NCBI RefSeq assembly: GCF_042186555.1
Contig: NC_133324.1
Coordinates: 3,751,558-3,815,557 of the forward strand
Length of the DNA stretch: 64,000 nt
Source of the DNA: Aquarana catesbeiana
Lineage: Eukaryota; Chordata; Amphibia; Anura; Ranidae
Reading direction: 5' to 3'
Of this stretch, positions 36,306 to 49,100 are shown piece after piece. How positions within the stretch are numbered: the first letter of the stretch is position 1; each line of letters begins with the position of its first letter. The position numbers and the translations under genes were made by a program. The notes under the pieces are model-generated. The model had not been told where the DNA came from. It did no database searches and was given only the letters and a program-made list of their open reading frames with translations.

Positions 36306-37286
36306 TGAATTTCATTATCATTTTTTTTTGTATTGTACCAATACAGATTCAGATCTTCAAACCTTTTTGCGGCACTATGGCCTCTTCCTCTGGGGCGGGT
36401 CATTTCTAATACGTACTGTATATACAAGTTCTGTTGATTTATCTGTAATACAGATCCTATGATAAGACTAGGGGCAGTATAGACAGAAGACCATTATCCT
36501 ACCAGAACGTCTATGGAGTATGGAGGAGAGTGGAGACCCGGAAGGCAAACCAGGCAAACTCACATCTTTTTGGGGGCAGGAATCTCTGGCATTTTCATCC
36601 ACTGAATCGTCATTAATGTTCAGATCTCCGTGTTGGTGTCACATTTCTGATTCTGACCTGTGTCGTGTGTTGGGGGAATCGGGAACGTCAGAAATGTTCG
36701 CTGTTTGTCGTTATTGTTGTAACTTTCTCAATGTAAGAATTGTGGATCAGCCAAAAGATTTCCTTCACACCAGAACCAAGATCCCAGCACTTGGCTGATC
36801 ATTATAGATGAAATGCCAGGTAATCTGGAGTCTACGGGAGGTGCCCGCTGGAACTTTTGTAAATCTGTGGGCCTGAGAATTGGGGTGGATCAGGGGGTGG
36901 GGCCAACACTGTCTAATAGTGGTACACATCCTGCCCTGGGGTTATATATGGGACTAACAATGGTGAAGGAAGAAATTCCCCGATATTGGTGGGATACGTC
37001 ACATGACAAGGGGGGATGGGAAAAAGGACAGTCCATCCTCAGGGGGTAACCGTTCTGAGGGGGGGGGGGGGGGGGTCTGTTCTCAGTGGGCACCTCCTCT
37101 TCCTGTTCTCTCCTACACATAGTAGGATGCTATGACTAATAGAAGATCATTAAATAGCCACCAACCCAACATCACCAGACTAAAGATCCAGTCCACCCAA
37201 AAGTGTCATTCCTGGTGTAGGTGGAGTCATCTACAGTATATGTGTCTTTTGGTAACTCCATCCCATAGTATTTGGCTTACATTTGT
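36306..37286. other. Anonymous sequence upstream of inverted 61-bp array
   Basis: Short open frames only (36520-36798 and 36813-37049), without domain resemblance or sound splice borders. A G run of about 17 lies near 37060. I searched here for the missing first drebrin exons and did not find them. Confidence 0.4.
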
Positions 37287-40200
37287 GACCCGGGAACTTG
37301 GCACAGGGATGGTGGGAACCCCTCATAATGGGCACAGCGGGTGTACAGACCCGGGAACTCAGCACAGGGATGGTGGGAACCCCTCATAATGGGCACAGCG
37401 GGTGTACAGACCCGGGAACTCAGCACAGGGATGGTGAGAACCCCTCATAATGGGCACAGCGGGTGTACAGACCCAGGAACTCAGCACAGGGATGGTGAGA
37501 ACCCCTCATAATGGGCACAGCGGGTGTACAGACCCAGGAACTCAGCACAGGGATGGTGGGAACCCCTCATAATGGGCACAGCGGGTGTACAGACCCGGGA
37601 ACTCAGCACAGGGATGGTGGGAACCCCTCATAATGGGCACAGCGGGTGTACAGACCCGGGAACTCAGCACAGGGATGGTGGGAACCTCTCATAATGGGCA
37701 CAGCGGGTGTACAGACCCGGGAACTCAGCACAGGGATGGTGAGAACCCCTCATAATGGGCACAGCGGGTGTACAGACCCGGGAACTCAGCACAGGGATGG
37801 TGGGAACCCCTCATAATGGGCACAGCGGATGTACAGACCCGGGAACTCAGCACAGGGATGGTGAGAACCCCTCATAATGGGCACAGCGGGTGTACAGACC
37901 CGGGAACTCAGCACAGGGATGGTGGGAACCCCACATAATGGGCACAGCGGGTGTACAGACCCGGGAACTCAGCACAGGGATGGTGAGAACCCCTCATAAT
38001 GGGCACAGCGGGTGTACAGACCTGGGAACTCAGCACAGGGATGGTGAGAACCCCTCATAATGGGCACAGCGGGTGTACAGACCTGGGAACTCAGCACAGG
38101 GATGGTGAGAACCCCTCATAATGGGCACAGCGGGTGTACAGACCCGGGAACTCAGCACAGGGATGGTGAGAACCCCTCATAATGGGCACAGCGGGTGTAC
38201 AGACCCGGGAACTCAGCACAGGGATGGTGAGAACCCCTCATAATGGGCACAGCGGGTGTACAGACCCGGGAACTCAGCACAGGGATGGTGGGAACCCCTC
38301 ATAATGGGCACAGCGGGTGTACAGACCCGGGAACTCAGCACAGGGATGGTGGGAACCCCTCATAATGGGCACAGCAGGTGTACAGACCCGGGAACTCAGC
38401 ACAGGGATGGTGTGAACCCCTCATAATGGGCACAGCGGGTGTACAGACCTGGGAACTCAGCACAGGGATGGTGGGAACCCCTCATAATGGGCACAGCGGG
38501 TGTACAGACCCGGGAACTCAGCACAGGGATGGTGGGAACCCCTCATAATGGGCACAGCGGGTGTACAGACCCGGGAACTCAGCACAGGGATGGTGAGAAC
38601 CCCTCATAATGGGCACAGCGGGTGTACAGACCTGGGAACTCAGCACAGGGATGGTGAGAACCCCTCATAATGGGCACAGCGGGTGTACAGACCCGGGAAC
38701 TCAGCACAGGGATGGTGGGAACCCCTCATAATGGGCACAGCGGGTGTACAGACCCGGGAACTCAGCACAGGGATGGTGAGAACCCCTCATAATGGGCACA
38801 GCGGGTGTACAGACCCAGGAACTCAGCACAGGGATGGTGTGAACCCCTCATAATGGGCACAGCGGGTGTACAGACCCGGGAACTCAGCACAGGGATGGTG
38901 GGAACGCCTCTTAATGGGCACAGCGGGTGTACAGACCCAGGAACTCAGCACAGGGATGGTGTGAACCCCTCATAATGGGCACAGCGGGTGTACAGACCCG
39001 GGAACTCAGCACAGGGATGGTGAGAACCCCTCATAATGGGCACAGCGGGTGTACAGACCCGGGAACTCAGCACAGGGATGGTGAGAACCCCTCATAATGG
39101 GCACAGCGGGTGTACAGACCCGGGAACTCAGCACAGGGATGGTGGGAACCCCTCATAATGGGCACAGCGGGTGTACAGACCCGGGAACTCAGCACAGGGA
39201 TGGTGGGAACCCCTCATAATGGGCACATCAGGTGTACAGACCCGGGAACTCAGCACAGGGATGGTGGGAACCCCTCATAATGGGCACAGCGGGTGTACAG
39301 ACCCGGGAACTCAGCACAGGGATGGTGAGAACCCCTCATAATGGGCACAGCAGGTGTACAGACCCGGGAACTCAGCACAGGGATGGTGAGAACCCCTCAT
39401 AATGGGCACAGCGGGTGTACAGACCCAGGAACTCAGCACAGGGATGGTGAGAACCCCTCATAATGGGCACAGCGGGTGTACAGACCCGGGAACTCAGCAC
39501 AGGGATGGTGGGAACCCCTCATAATGGGCACAGCGGGTGTACAGACCCGGGAACTCAGCACAGGAATGGTGAGAACCCCTCATAATGGGCACAGCGGGTG
39601 TACAGACCCGGGAACTCAGCACAGGGATGGTGAGAACCCCTCATAATGGGCACAGCGGGTGTACAGACCCGGGAACTCAGCACAGGGATGGTGAGAACCC
39701 CTCATAATGGGCACAGCGGGTGTACAGACCCGGGAACTCAGCACAGGGATGGTGAGAACCCCTCATAATGGGCACAGCGGGTGTACAGACCCGGGAACTC
39801 AGCACAGGGATGGTGGGAACGCCTCTTAATGGGCACAGCGGGTGTACAGACCCAGGAACTCAGCACAGGGATGGTGAGAACCCCTCATAATGGGCACAGC
39901 GGGTGTACAGACCCGGGAACTCAGCACAGGGATGGTGAGAACCCCTCATAATGGGCACAGCGGGTGTACAGACCCGGGAACTCAGCACAGGGATGGTGGG
40001 AACCCCTCATAATGGGCACAGCGGGTGTACAGACCCGGGAACTCAGCACAGGAATGGTGAGAACCCCTCATAATGGGCACAGCGGGTGTACAGACCCGGG
40101 AACTCAGCACAGGGATGGTGAGAACCCCTCATAATGGGCACAGCGGGTGTACAGACCCAGGAACTCAGCACAGGGATGGTGAGAACCCCTCATAATGGAC

Positions 40201-41063
40201 ACAGCGGGTGTACAGACCCGGGAACTCAGCACAGGGATGGTGGGAACCCCTCATAATGGGCACAGCGGGTGTACAGACCCAGGAACTCAGCACAGGGATG
40301 GTGAGAACCCCTCATAATGGGCACAGCGGGTGTACAGACCCGAGAACTCAGCACAGGGATGGTGGGAACCCCTCATAATGGGCACATCAGGTGTACAGAC
40401 CCGGGAACTCAGCACAGGGATGGTGGGAACGCCTCTTAATGGGCACAGCGGGTGTACAGACCCAGGAACTCAGCACAGGGATGGTGAGAACCCCTCATAA
40501 TGGGCACAGCGGGTGTACAGACCCAGGAACTCAGCACAGGGATGGTGGGAACCCCTCATAATGGGCACAGCGGGTGTACAGACCCGGGAACTCAGCACAG
40601 GGATGGTGAGAACCCCTCATAATGGGCACAGCGGGTGTACAGACCCGGGAACTCAGCACAGGGATGGTGAGAACCCCTCATAATGGGCACAGCGGGTGTA
40701 CAGACCCAGGAACTCAGCACAGGGATGGTGAGAACCCCTCATAATGGGCACAGCGGGTGTACAGACCCGGGAACTCAGCACAGGGATGGTGAGAACCCCT
40801 CATAATGGGCACAGCGGGTGTACAGACCCGGGAACTCAGCACAGGGATGGTGGGAACCCCTCATAATGGGCACAGCGGGTGTACAGACCCAGGAACTCAG
40901 CACAGGGATGGTGAGAACCCCTCATAATGGGCACAGTGGGTGTACAGACCCAGGAACTCAGCACAGGGATGGTGAGAACCCCTCATAATGGGCACAGTGG
41001 GTGTACAGACCCAGGAACTCAGCACAGGGATGGTGTGAACCCCTCATAATGGGCACAGCGGGT
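37287..41063 (-). repeat. 61-bp minisatellite, array C, inverted (about 62 copies)
   Basis: The reverse complement of the unit in arrays A and B, with the same variant positions (CCCGGG/CCCAGG; GGTGAGAA/GGTGGGAA; the CGCCTCTTAATG variant). It ends 96 bp before the acceptor of the first recognised drebrin exon. Confidence 0.95.
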
Positions 41064-41159
41064 CCTGTCCTCTGTCTGTCCTCGTGATATCGATGATGAA
41101 TTGGGTACATACACCCCGGGGATCTCCTACACTAACGGTTTTCTTTTCCCTCCTGGCAG

Positions 41160-41272
41160 TTGGCGGGTTGGAAGAATTGATCAAAAAATTCAACAAGAAC
41201 CTGGTACTGTATGGACTGTGCCGAGTGCCGGACCCCAACACCCAGGGACCCCGATTCATCCTCATATACTGG
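41160..41272 (+). CDS. Drebrin-like exon a (ADF-H domain)
   Basis: Acceptor TCCTGGCAG, donor GTAAGA. The first two bases complete a split codon. It encodes VGGLEELIKKF ... LCRVPDPN ... FILIYW, the central strand-helix part of the ADF-H fold. The 61-bp array ends only 96 bp upstream. Confidence 0.85.
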
Positions 41273-43089
41273 GTAAGATTTCCCCACATGGGGGAACTCC
41301 TCCTGTACTACTGGTGGAAGTAGTATTAGTGGTAGTCATAGGACTAACAGTAGTAGTAGTGAGAGTAGTAGTTGTAGTATTTGTAGTAGTAGTTGTAGTA
41401 ATGGTAGTGGTTTTAGTACAATGCCTTGAAAAAGTATTCACACCCCTTGAAATTCCCCACATTTTGTTACAACCAAAAACGTAAATGTATTTTATTGGGA
41501 TTTTATGTGATAGACCAACACAAAGTGTCACATAATTGTGAAGTGGAAGGAAAATGATAAATGATACAAATAAATATGTGAAAAGTGTGGGGGAGGGGCA
41601 TTTGTATGGCGCCCCCCGGAGTCAATACTTTGTAGAACCCCCTTTCTCTACAAGTCTTTTTGGGGATGTCTCTACCAGCTTTGCACATCTAGAGAGGACA
41701 TTTCTGCCCATTCTTCTTTGTAAAATATCTCAAGTTCTGTCAGATTGGATGGAGAACGTCTGTGATCAGCAATTTTCAAGTCTTGCCACAGATTCTCAAT
41801 GTGATTTAGGTCTGGACTGTGACTGGGCCATTCTAACACATGAATATGCTTTGATCTAAACCATTCCATTGTAGATCTGGCTGGATGTTTCGGGTCGTTG
41901 TCCTGCTGGAAGGTGAACCTCCGCCCCAGTCTCAAGTCTTTTGTGGACTCTAACAGGTTTTCTTCTAAGATTGTCCTGTATTTGTCTCCATCCATCTTCC
42001 CATCAACTCTGACCAGCTTCCCTGTCCCTGCTGAAGAAAACCATCCCCACCACATGATTCTGCCACCACCATGTTTCACGGTGGGGATGGTGTGTTCAGG
42101 GTGATGTGCAGTGTTAGTTTTCCCCACACATAGCGTTTTGCTTTTAGGCCATAAAGTTGAATTTTGGTCTCCTCTGACCAGATCACCTTCTTCCACATGT
42201 TTGCTGTGTCCTCCACATGGCTTCTCACAAACTACAAACAGGACTTCTTATGACTTTCTTTCACCAATGTCTTTCTTCTTGTCACTCTTCCATAAAGGGC
42301 AGATTTGTGGAGAACACGACTAATAGTTGTCCTGTGGACAGATTCTCCCACCTGAGCTGTGGATCTCTGCAGCTCCTCCAGAGTTACCATGGACCTCTTG
42401 GCTCTTCTCTGATGAATGCTCTCCTTGCCCGGCCGGTCAGTTTAGGTGGACGGCCATGTCTTGGTAGGTTTGCAGTTGTGCCATACTCTTTCCATTTTCC
42501 GATGATGGATTGAACAGAGCTCCGTGAGATGTTCAAAGCTTGGGAGATCTTTTTATAACCTAACCCTGCTTTATACTTCTCCACAACTTTATCCCTGACC
42601 TGTCTGGTGTGTTCCTTGGCTTTCATGATGCTGTTTGTTCACTAAGGTTCTCTAACAAAACTCTGAGGGCTTCACAGAACAGCTGCATTTATACCGAGAA
42701 CAAATGACACACAGGTGGACTCTATTTACTAATTAGGTGACTTCTGAAGGCAATTGGTTCCTCTAGATTTTAGTTAGGGGTATCAGAGTAAAGGGGGTGA
42801 ATACAAATGCCCCTCCCCCACACTTTTCACAGATTTATTTGTATCATTTATCATTTTCCTTCCACTTCACAATTATGTGACACTTTGTGTTGGTCTATCA
42901 CATAAAATCCCAATAAAATACATTTACATTTTTGGTTGCAAGATGACAAAATGTGGGAAATTTCAAGGGGTATGAATACTTTTTCAAGGCACTGTAGTAG
43001 AAATTGTTGTACTAGTAGTGATAGCAGTAGTAACAGCAGTATTAGTAATAATAACAGTAGTGTTTGTGCAGCAGTAGGGGGTGGTAGTG

Positions 43090-43125
<36 letters not shown>

Positions 43126-46100
43126 TGCTGTAGTAACAGCAGTGGTAGCAGTAATTTTAGTAGTAGTGGTAGGGGGGTTAGTAGTAATAATAGTAGTTGT
43201 AGTAGTAGGACTAGTAGTGGGAGCAGTATTATTAGTAGTAATAGTAATAGTCATACTAGTAGTAGTAGTAAAAGTAGTAGTCATACTAGTATTAGTAGTA
43301 GTAGTAGTCATACTAGTAGTAGTAACAAAAGTAGTAGTCATACTACTATTACTAGTAGTATAAGTAGTGTGAGTTAATAGTAGCAGTCATACTAGTAGCA
43401 GTATTAGTAATAGTAGTAGTAGTATGAGTTACTAGTAGTAATATTAGTAATAGTAGTAGTCCTACTACTACTAGTAGTAGTAGTATGAGTTAATAGTAGT
43501 ACTCATACTAGTAATAGTATAAGTTAATAGTAGTAGTCATACTAGTAGAAGTATTAGTAATAGTAGTAGTCATACTAATAGTAGTATTAGTAGTAGTAGT
43601 AGTAGTAGCAGTATGAGTTACTAGTAGTAGTCATACTAGTAGTAGTATTAGCATTAGGCCCTTTAATAGCCCCCTCTTGGTAAGTGCTGGCCCTATGGGG
43701 CAGTTGGACAGAAGATCGAGGACACCGTAGGAGCAGTCACAGTGTCAGAGTCTATCTTGAGTCTATAGTAAATCTGACCCCAGACACCGATTGCCAATTC
43801 CTGGATTGGGGGATGAGGAATCTTTCCTCTGTGACTCTCTCCCCCCCAGAGATCCCGCCACATCTTTGGGCCCCCATCACAGGTCCCAGGCCGAGTTCAG
43901 ATCCGTCCAGGAGGGGGAGAGAGAACACACCCCGAACATATTTATATCTGCCCCACCACACCCCAGAACAAGAATCTCCAGGATTGGTCAGAGAGGTATT
44001 CATAACTCGGTGATCTTCCTTCCCACTCTGATTACTGGAACTTCCATGACAGCCTACCTACAAACATACTAAGTTTAATGAGGGACCTTTAGAGGAGGAG
44101 CCAAAGTGAGGCCATTGGACCAACTTCCCTGGATATTGTACTGATACCATGACAGGACTGCTCATCTGGTCCCATGATTTAGACTGGTGGAGGAGTAGAG
44201 GTGAGGACATCATATTGTCTTCTCTGGACATTTTACTGATCCTAGACATGACTCCTCTTCCGGTCTCATGACTTAGACTGGTGGAGGAGCAGAGGTGAGG
44301 ACATTGGACCATCTTCCCTGGACATTGTACTGATGTCACTGAAAGAGCGGTGGTGAGGACATCATATTGTCTTCTTTGGACAGCAGAGGTGAGGATGTTA
44401 TATTGTCTTCTTTGGACATTGTACTGATATCATGACATGACTCCTCTTCTGGTCCCATGACTCAGACTGGTGGAGGAGCAGAGGTGAGGACATATTTTTT
44501 TCTCTGGATGTTGTACTGGTACCAGGCATGATGCCTCCTCTGGTCCCATGATTTAGACTGGTGGAGGAGTAGAGGTGAGGACATTATATTGTCTTCTCTG
44601 GACATGACTTAGACTGGTGGAGGAGCAGAGGTGAGGACATTGTACTGATACCATGACAAGACTCCTCATGTGGTCCCATGGCTCAGACTGGTGGAGGAGT
44701 AGAGGTGAGGACATCATATTGTCTTCTCTGGACATGACTTAGACTGGTGGAGGAGCAGAGGTGAGGACATTGTATTGATACCATGACAAGACTCCTCATG
44801 TGGTCCCATGGCTCAGACTGGTGGAGGAGCAAAAGTGAGGACATTGGACCATCTTCCCTGGACATTGTACTGATATCATGACATGACTCCTTCCCACTCT
44901 GATTACTGGAACTTCCTCGACAGTAACAGGCAGGAGCAATCAACCCACTGAGCTAAGGGAAGACCTGCAGAGCCCAGAGAAGGGAGAACAGAGCTCAGGC
45001 TGACTACAGCCTAGCTACAAACATACTAAGTTCAATGAGGGACCTTTGGATGGTTGTCACCCAAATGGCGGGGGGTGCAGGGGCAGTTTTTAGGGAACAC
45101 ACTGCTGAAGTTTAATCAGCATACATTTGCCTACCCTGATCCCCCCCCCCCCCTAGTTTCCATCACATTCACATGCCTAGCCTTGACCTGCGTTCTCTGT
45201 CCTAGTGGGACCTGGAAAATATCACCCTGTCCTCCCCAATCTTTCCACTTTCTCTCATGGCAGGTCGGTGAAAACGTGGACGCATCCCGGAAAGAGGTCA
45301 GCACCCAGCACCTTCCCGCCATCCGCAGGTTCTTCAAGGTAGGTGGAGGCGTGTGTGTTATGCATACAGACAGGAAGTGAGAGGTTCCATCTTCTTCATT
45401 CCCTCACAAACCCCCAGCAGCGGGCGCCACCATTCCTTCTCTGGCGGTAGATGTGGCCTTTTCCTTAAGCAAACCAGTTTCCTGGAGCACAATGTCCCCG
45501 TACTGTCCTGAAAACCGCATCATCACTGACTCATTCTGTGGGCTCCATAGTAAGATTGCGTTTGGTGCTCCCCCTGCTGGTCACTGGGTGCTGCAGACTT
45601 TAGCTGTGCTATCTCCTGATCACTTTAATACAGTGTAAGCAACCAACTGATCAGCAGATTGCACAGCTAAAGTACTCAACCGGGAGGAGCATGCATGACA
45701 AAAGGGATGCCGGGGATGTGTTCTTTCATATAATGCTCTGGAACAGCAGCACGGTGACTACTCCAGCCCTAAAGATCATGACCACACATGATGAAGAACA
45801 AAGAGAGAGCTAATTCTGTTATTGTTTGCCCCAAATCCTGAGGGTGACCCGTGTCCACGTGTTGTCTCATCCAGGAGGCCAGTGTCATGCTCCGTGCCCA
45901 GCGTATAGAGGACATATCACAGGAGGCCGTGACACAGGCCCTCAACAAAGTGCCACAGCCTACCCGATCCTTTCACAGACCCAGACTTCCCGGATCTCAC
46001 GATTTGGTGGTGAGTGCCCCCTTTGTATCCTTCATTAGACTGACAATGATATGTGATAGAACACAATCTCCTCCACATAATCCACTGTTATGTGAAAGGT

Positions 46101-49100
46101 AAGTCCTGTTTTTTCCTCTTCTTTCTTAGGGGACGAATTACACAAAAACCAACCCAGCCATAGAGATGAAGTTCAGTATGAGGGATTCGTTCTGGCAGAG
46201 GAATGAGGTGAGGTTTAGGGATGGGTGTAGAGTTATATGTATTGTTCTGGAATCACATGATGCCCCATAATCACCAACCATCCCTGAGATCAGGAGGCCA
46301 GATATTAATGAACATAGGACCCCAGGCCCGCTCTCATCCTTGTCCCCCCGCTCTATAGTAACCTCACTATTTTCTCTGCAGAGAGAGGAGGAGAGGCGGA
46401 AGGAGCATGAACGCCTGCGGTTACAGGAAGAACGGATTGCGATGGAGAAAGCCAGAATAGAGAGAGAGCGACTGGAAGAAGAGGATAGGGAGCGCCGGAT
46501 CGAGGAGAAGGAGAGGATGGTAGAGGAGCAGAGGTGAGGACATTGTACCATCTTCTCTGAACATTGTACTGATACCAGACATGACTGAATGGAGCACTGC
46601 TCCCCCTCTGATCCCATGACTCAGAGGAGTGGAGGTGAGGACATCATATTGTCTTCTCTGGACAGCAGAGGTGAGGATGTTATATTGTCTTCTCTGGACA
46701 TTATACTGATATCATGACATGACTCCTCATCTGGTCCCATGACTCAGACTGGTGGAGGAGCGGAGGTGAGGACATCATATTGTCTTCTCTGGACAGCAGA
46801 GGTGAGGATGTTATATTGTCTTCTCTGGACATTGTACTGATATCACGACATGACTCCTCATCTGGTCCCATGACTCAGACCGGTGGAGGAGCAGAGGTGA
46901 GGACATCATATTGTCTTCTCTGGATATTGTACTGGTACCAGACATGACACCTCCTCTGGTCCGATGACTTAGACTGGTGGAGGAGCCGAGGTGAGGACAT
47001 TGTATTGATACCATGACAGGACTTCTCATGTGGTCCCATGGCTCAGACTAGTGGAGGAGCAAAAGTGAGGACATTACACCATCTTCCCTGGACATTGTAC
47101 TGATACCATGAGATGACTGCTCATCTGGTCCCATGATTTAGACTGGTGGAGGAGCAGAGGTGAGGACATCATATTGTCTTCTCTGGACATTGCACTAATA
47201 CTAAACATGACTCCTCTTCTGGTCCCATGACTCAGACTGGTGGAGGAGCAGAGGTGAGGACATCATATTGTCTTCTCTGGACATTGTACTGAAACTAGAC
47301 ATGACTCCTCTTCTGGTCCCATGACTCAGACTGGTGGAGGAGCGGAGGTGAGGACATCATATTGTCTTCTCTGCACAGCAGAGGTGAGGATGTTATATTG
47401 TCTTCTCTGGACATTATACTGATATCATGACATGACTCCTCATCTGGTCCCATGACTCAGACCGGTGGAGGAGCCGAGGTGAGGACATTGTATTGATACC
47501 ATGACAGGACTCCTTATGTGGTCCCATGGCTCAGACTAGTGGAGGAGCAAAAGTGAGGACATTAGACCATCTTCCCTGGACATTGTACTGATACCATGAC
47601 ATGACTGCTCATCTGGTGCCATACTTTAGACTGATGGAGGAGCAGAGGTGAGGAAATCATATTGTCTTCTCTGGACATTGTACTAAAACTAGACATGACT
47701 CCTCTTCCGGTCCCACAATTCAGACTGGTGGAGGAGCAGAGGTGAGGACATCATATTGTGTTCTCTGGACATTGTACTGAAACTAGACATGACTCCTCTT
47801 CTGGTCCCATGATTCATACTGGTGGAGGAGCAGAGGTGAGGACATTGTACTGATACCATGACAGGACTCGTCATGTGGTCCCATGGCTCAGACTGGTGGA
47901 GGAGCAAAAGTGAGGACATTGGATCATCTTCCCTGGACATTGTACTGATACCATGACATGACTCCTCATCTAGTCCCATGATTTAGACTGCTGAAGGAGC
48001 AGAAGTGAGGACATCGAAGTGTCTTCTCTGGACATTGTACTGAACTTGACATGACTCCTCTTCTGGTCCTATGACTCAGACTGGTGGAGGAGCAGAGGTG
48101 AGGACATTGGACCATCTTCCCTGGACATTGTACTGAGACCATGACAGGACTCCTTCTCTGGTCCCATGATTCAGACTGGTGGAGGAGCGGAGGTGAGGAC
48201 ATTGTACTGATATCATAACATGAATGAACAGAGCACTGCTCCCCCTCTGGTCCCATGACTCAGAGTGGTGGAGGAGCAGAGGTGAGGACATTGCACTGAT
48301 ACCATGACATGATTCCTTATCTGGTCCCATGACATGACTCAAACTGGTGGGGAAGCAGCGGTGAGGACATCATGTTGTCCTCTCTGGACATCGTACTGAT
48401 ACCAGACAAGAGTGAATGGAGCATTGCTCCCCCTCTGGTCACATGACTTTTATGGATGCCGCTAATGAGTGTGACTCTGCCGCTGGTCACCTGGGTCTCT
48501 TGGCAGGTGCTCAGGTCCTTACCCTCTGTGCACGGTCACTGGAATCTTACTGTTGGTCCTCTTGAAGATGTATATTTGTCAGCTTCCTTGTGATGGTGAC
48601 ATTTCATGTCAGACACTTTTTATTTTCATCCCCTTAAACCAAAACCTCTTTGGGCACCCCCTACCATTCACTGCAGTGTCCTAGGTGCATGATAATGCAT
48701 TGCAGTAATGGATCTTCTAGAACTGAAGCATTGTCGCTGGCTATTTACTAACCTCATTACTGTCTCTGTTTGAATAGGAAGGAGCAGGCGAGACTGGAGG
48801 CTGAGCAGAGGAGGACGGAGAAGGCTCGATGGGTGAGTGACAGCTGGGAGTCCATAGGGGTTAGAATTCTCAATACAGGTAAGCAGTTCTCGGTTATCCA
48901 GAAGGGGGTGCCCCTGTACACCATTTATCCTAATTCAGGGAGGTGGGAGACTGGTATAAAAACATGGCACCCCTGTCTTGACCGGAACTCCAACAACCCA
49001 GCCTAAAACCTCTGTCCTGGCTCAAACCCCTACAGTTCAGTCTAAAACCCCTGTCCTGACCTGAACCGCCACATTCCAGGCTCTCACCTCTGTCCTGACC

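Noticed and set aside
36520..37049. Short plus-strand frames as upstream coding exons
   Set aside because: No resemblance to the ADF-H N-terminus and no consistent splice borders in the phase needed by exon a.
7843..41063. Regular 61-bp and 32-bp repeats considered as CRISPR arrays
   Set aside because: There are no unique spacers; the whole unit is repeated. The surrounding DNA is vertebrate and no cas gene is present.
43081..43377. Poly-Ser and poly-Val frames
   Set aside because: AGT/GTA triplet microsatellite translations in an intron.
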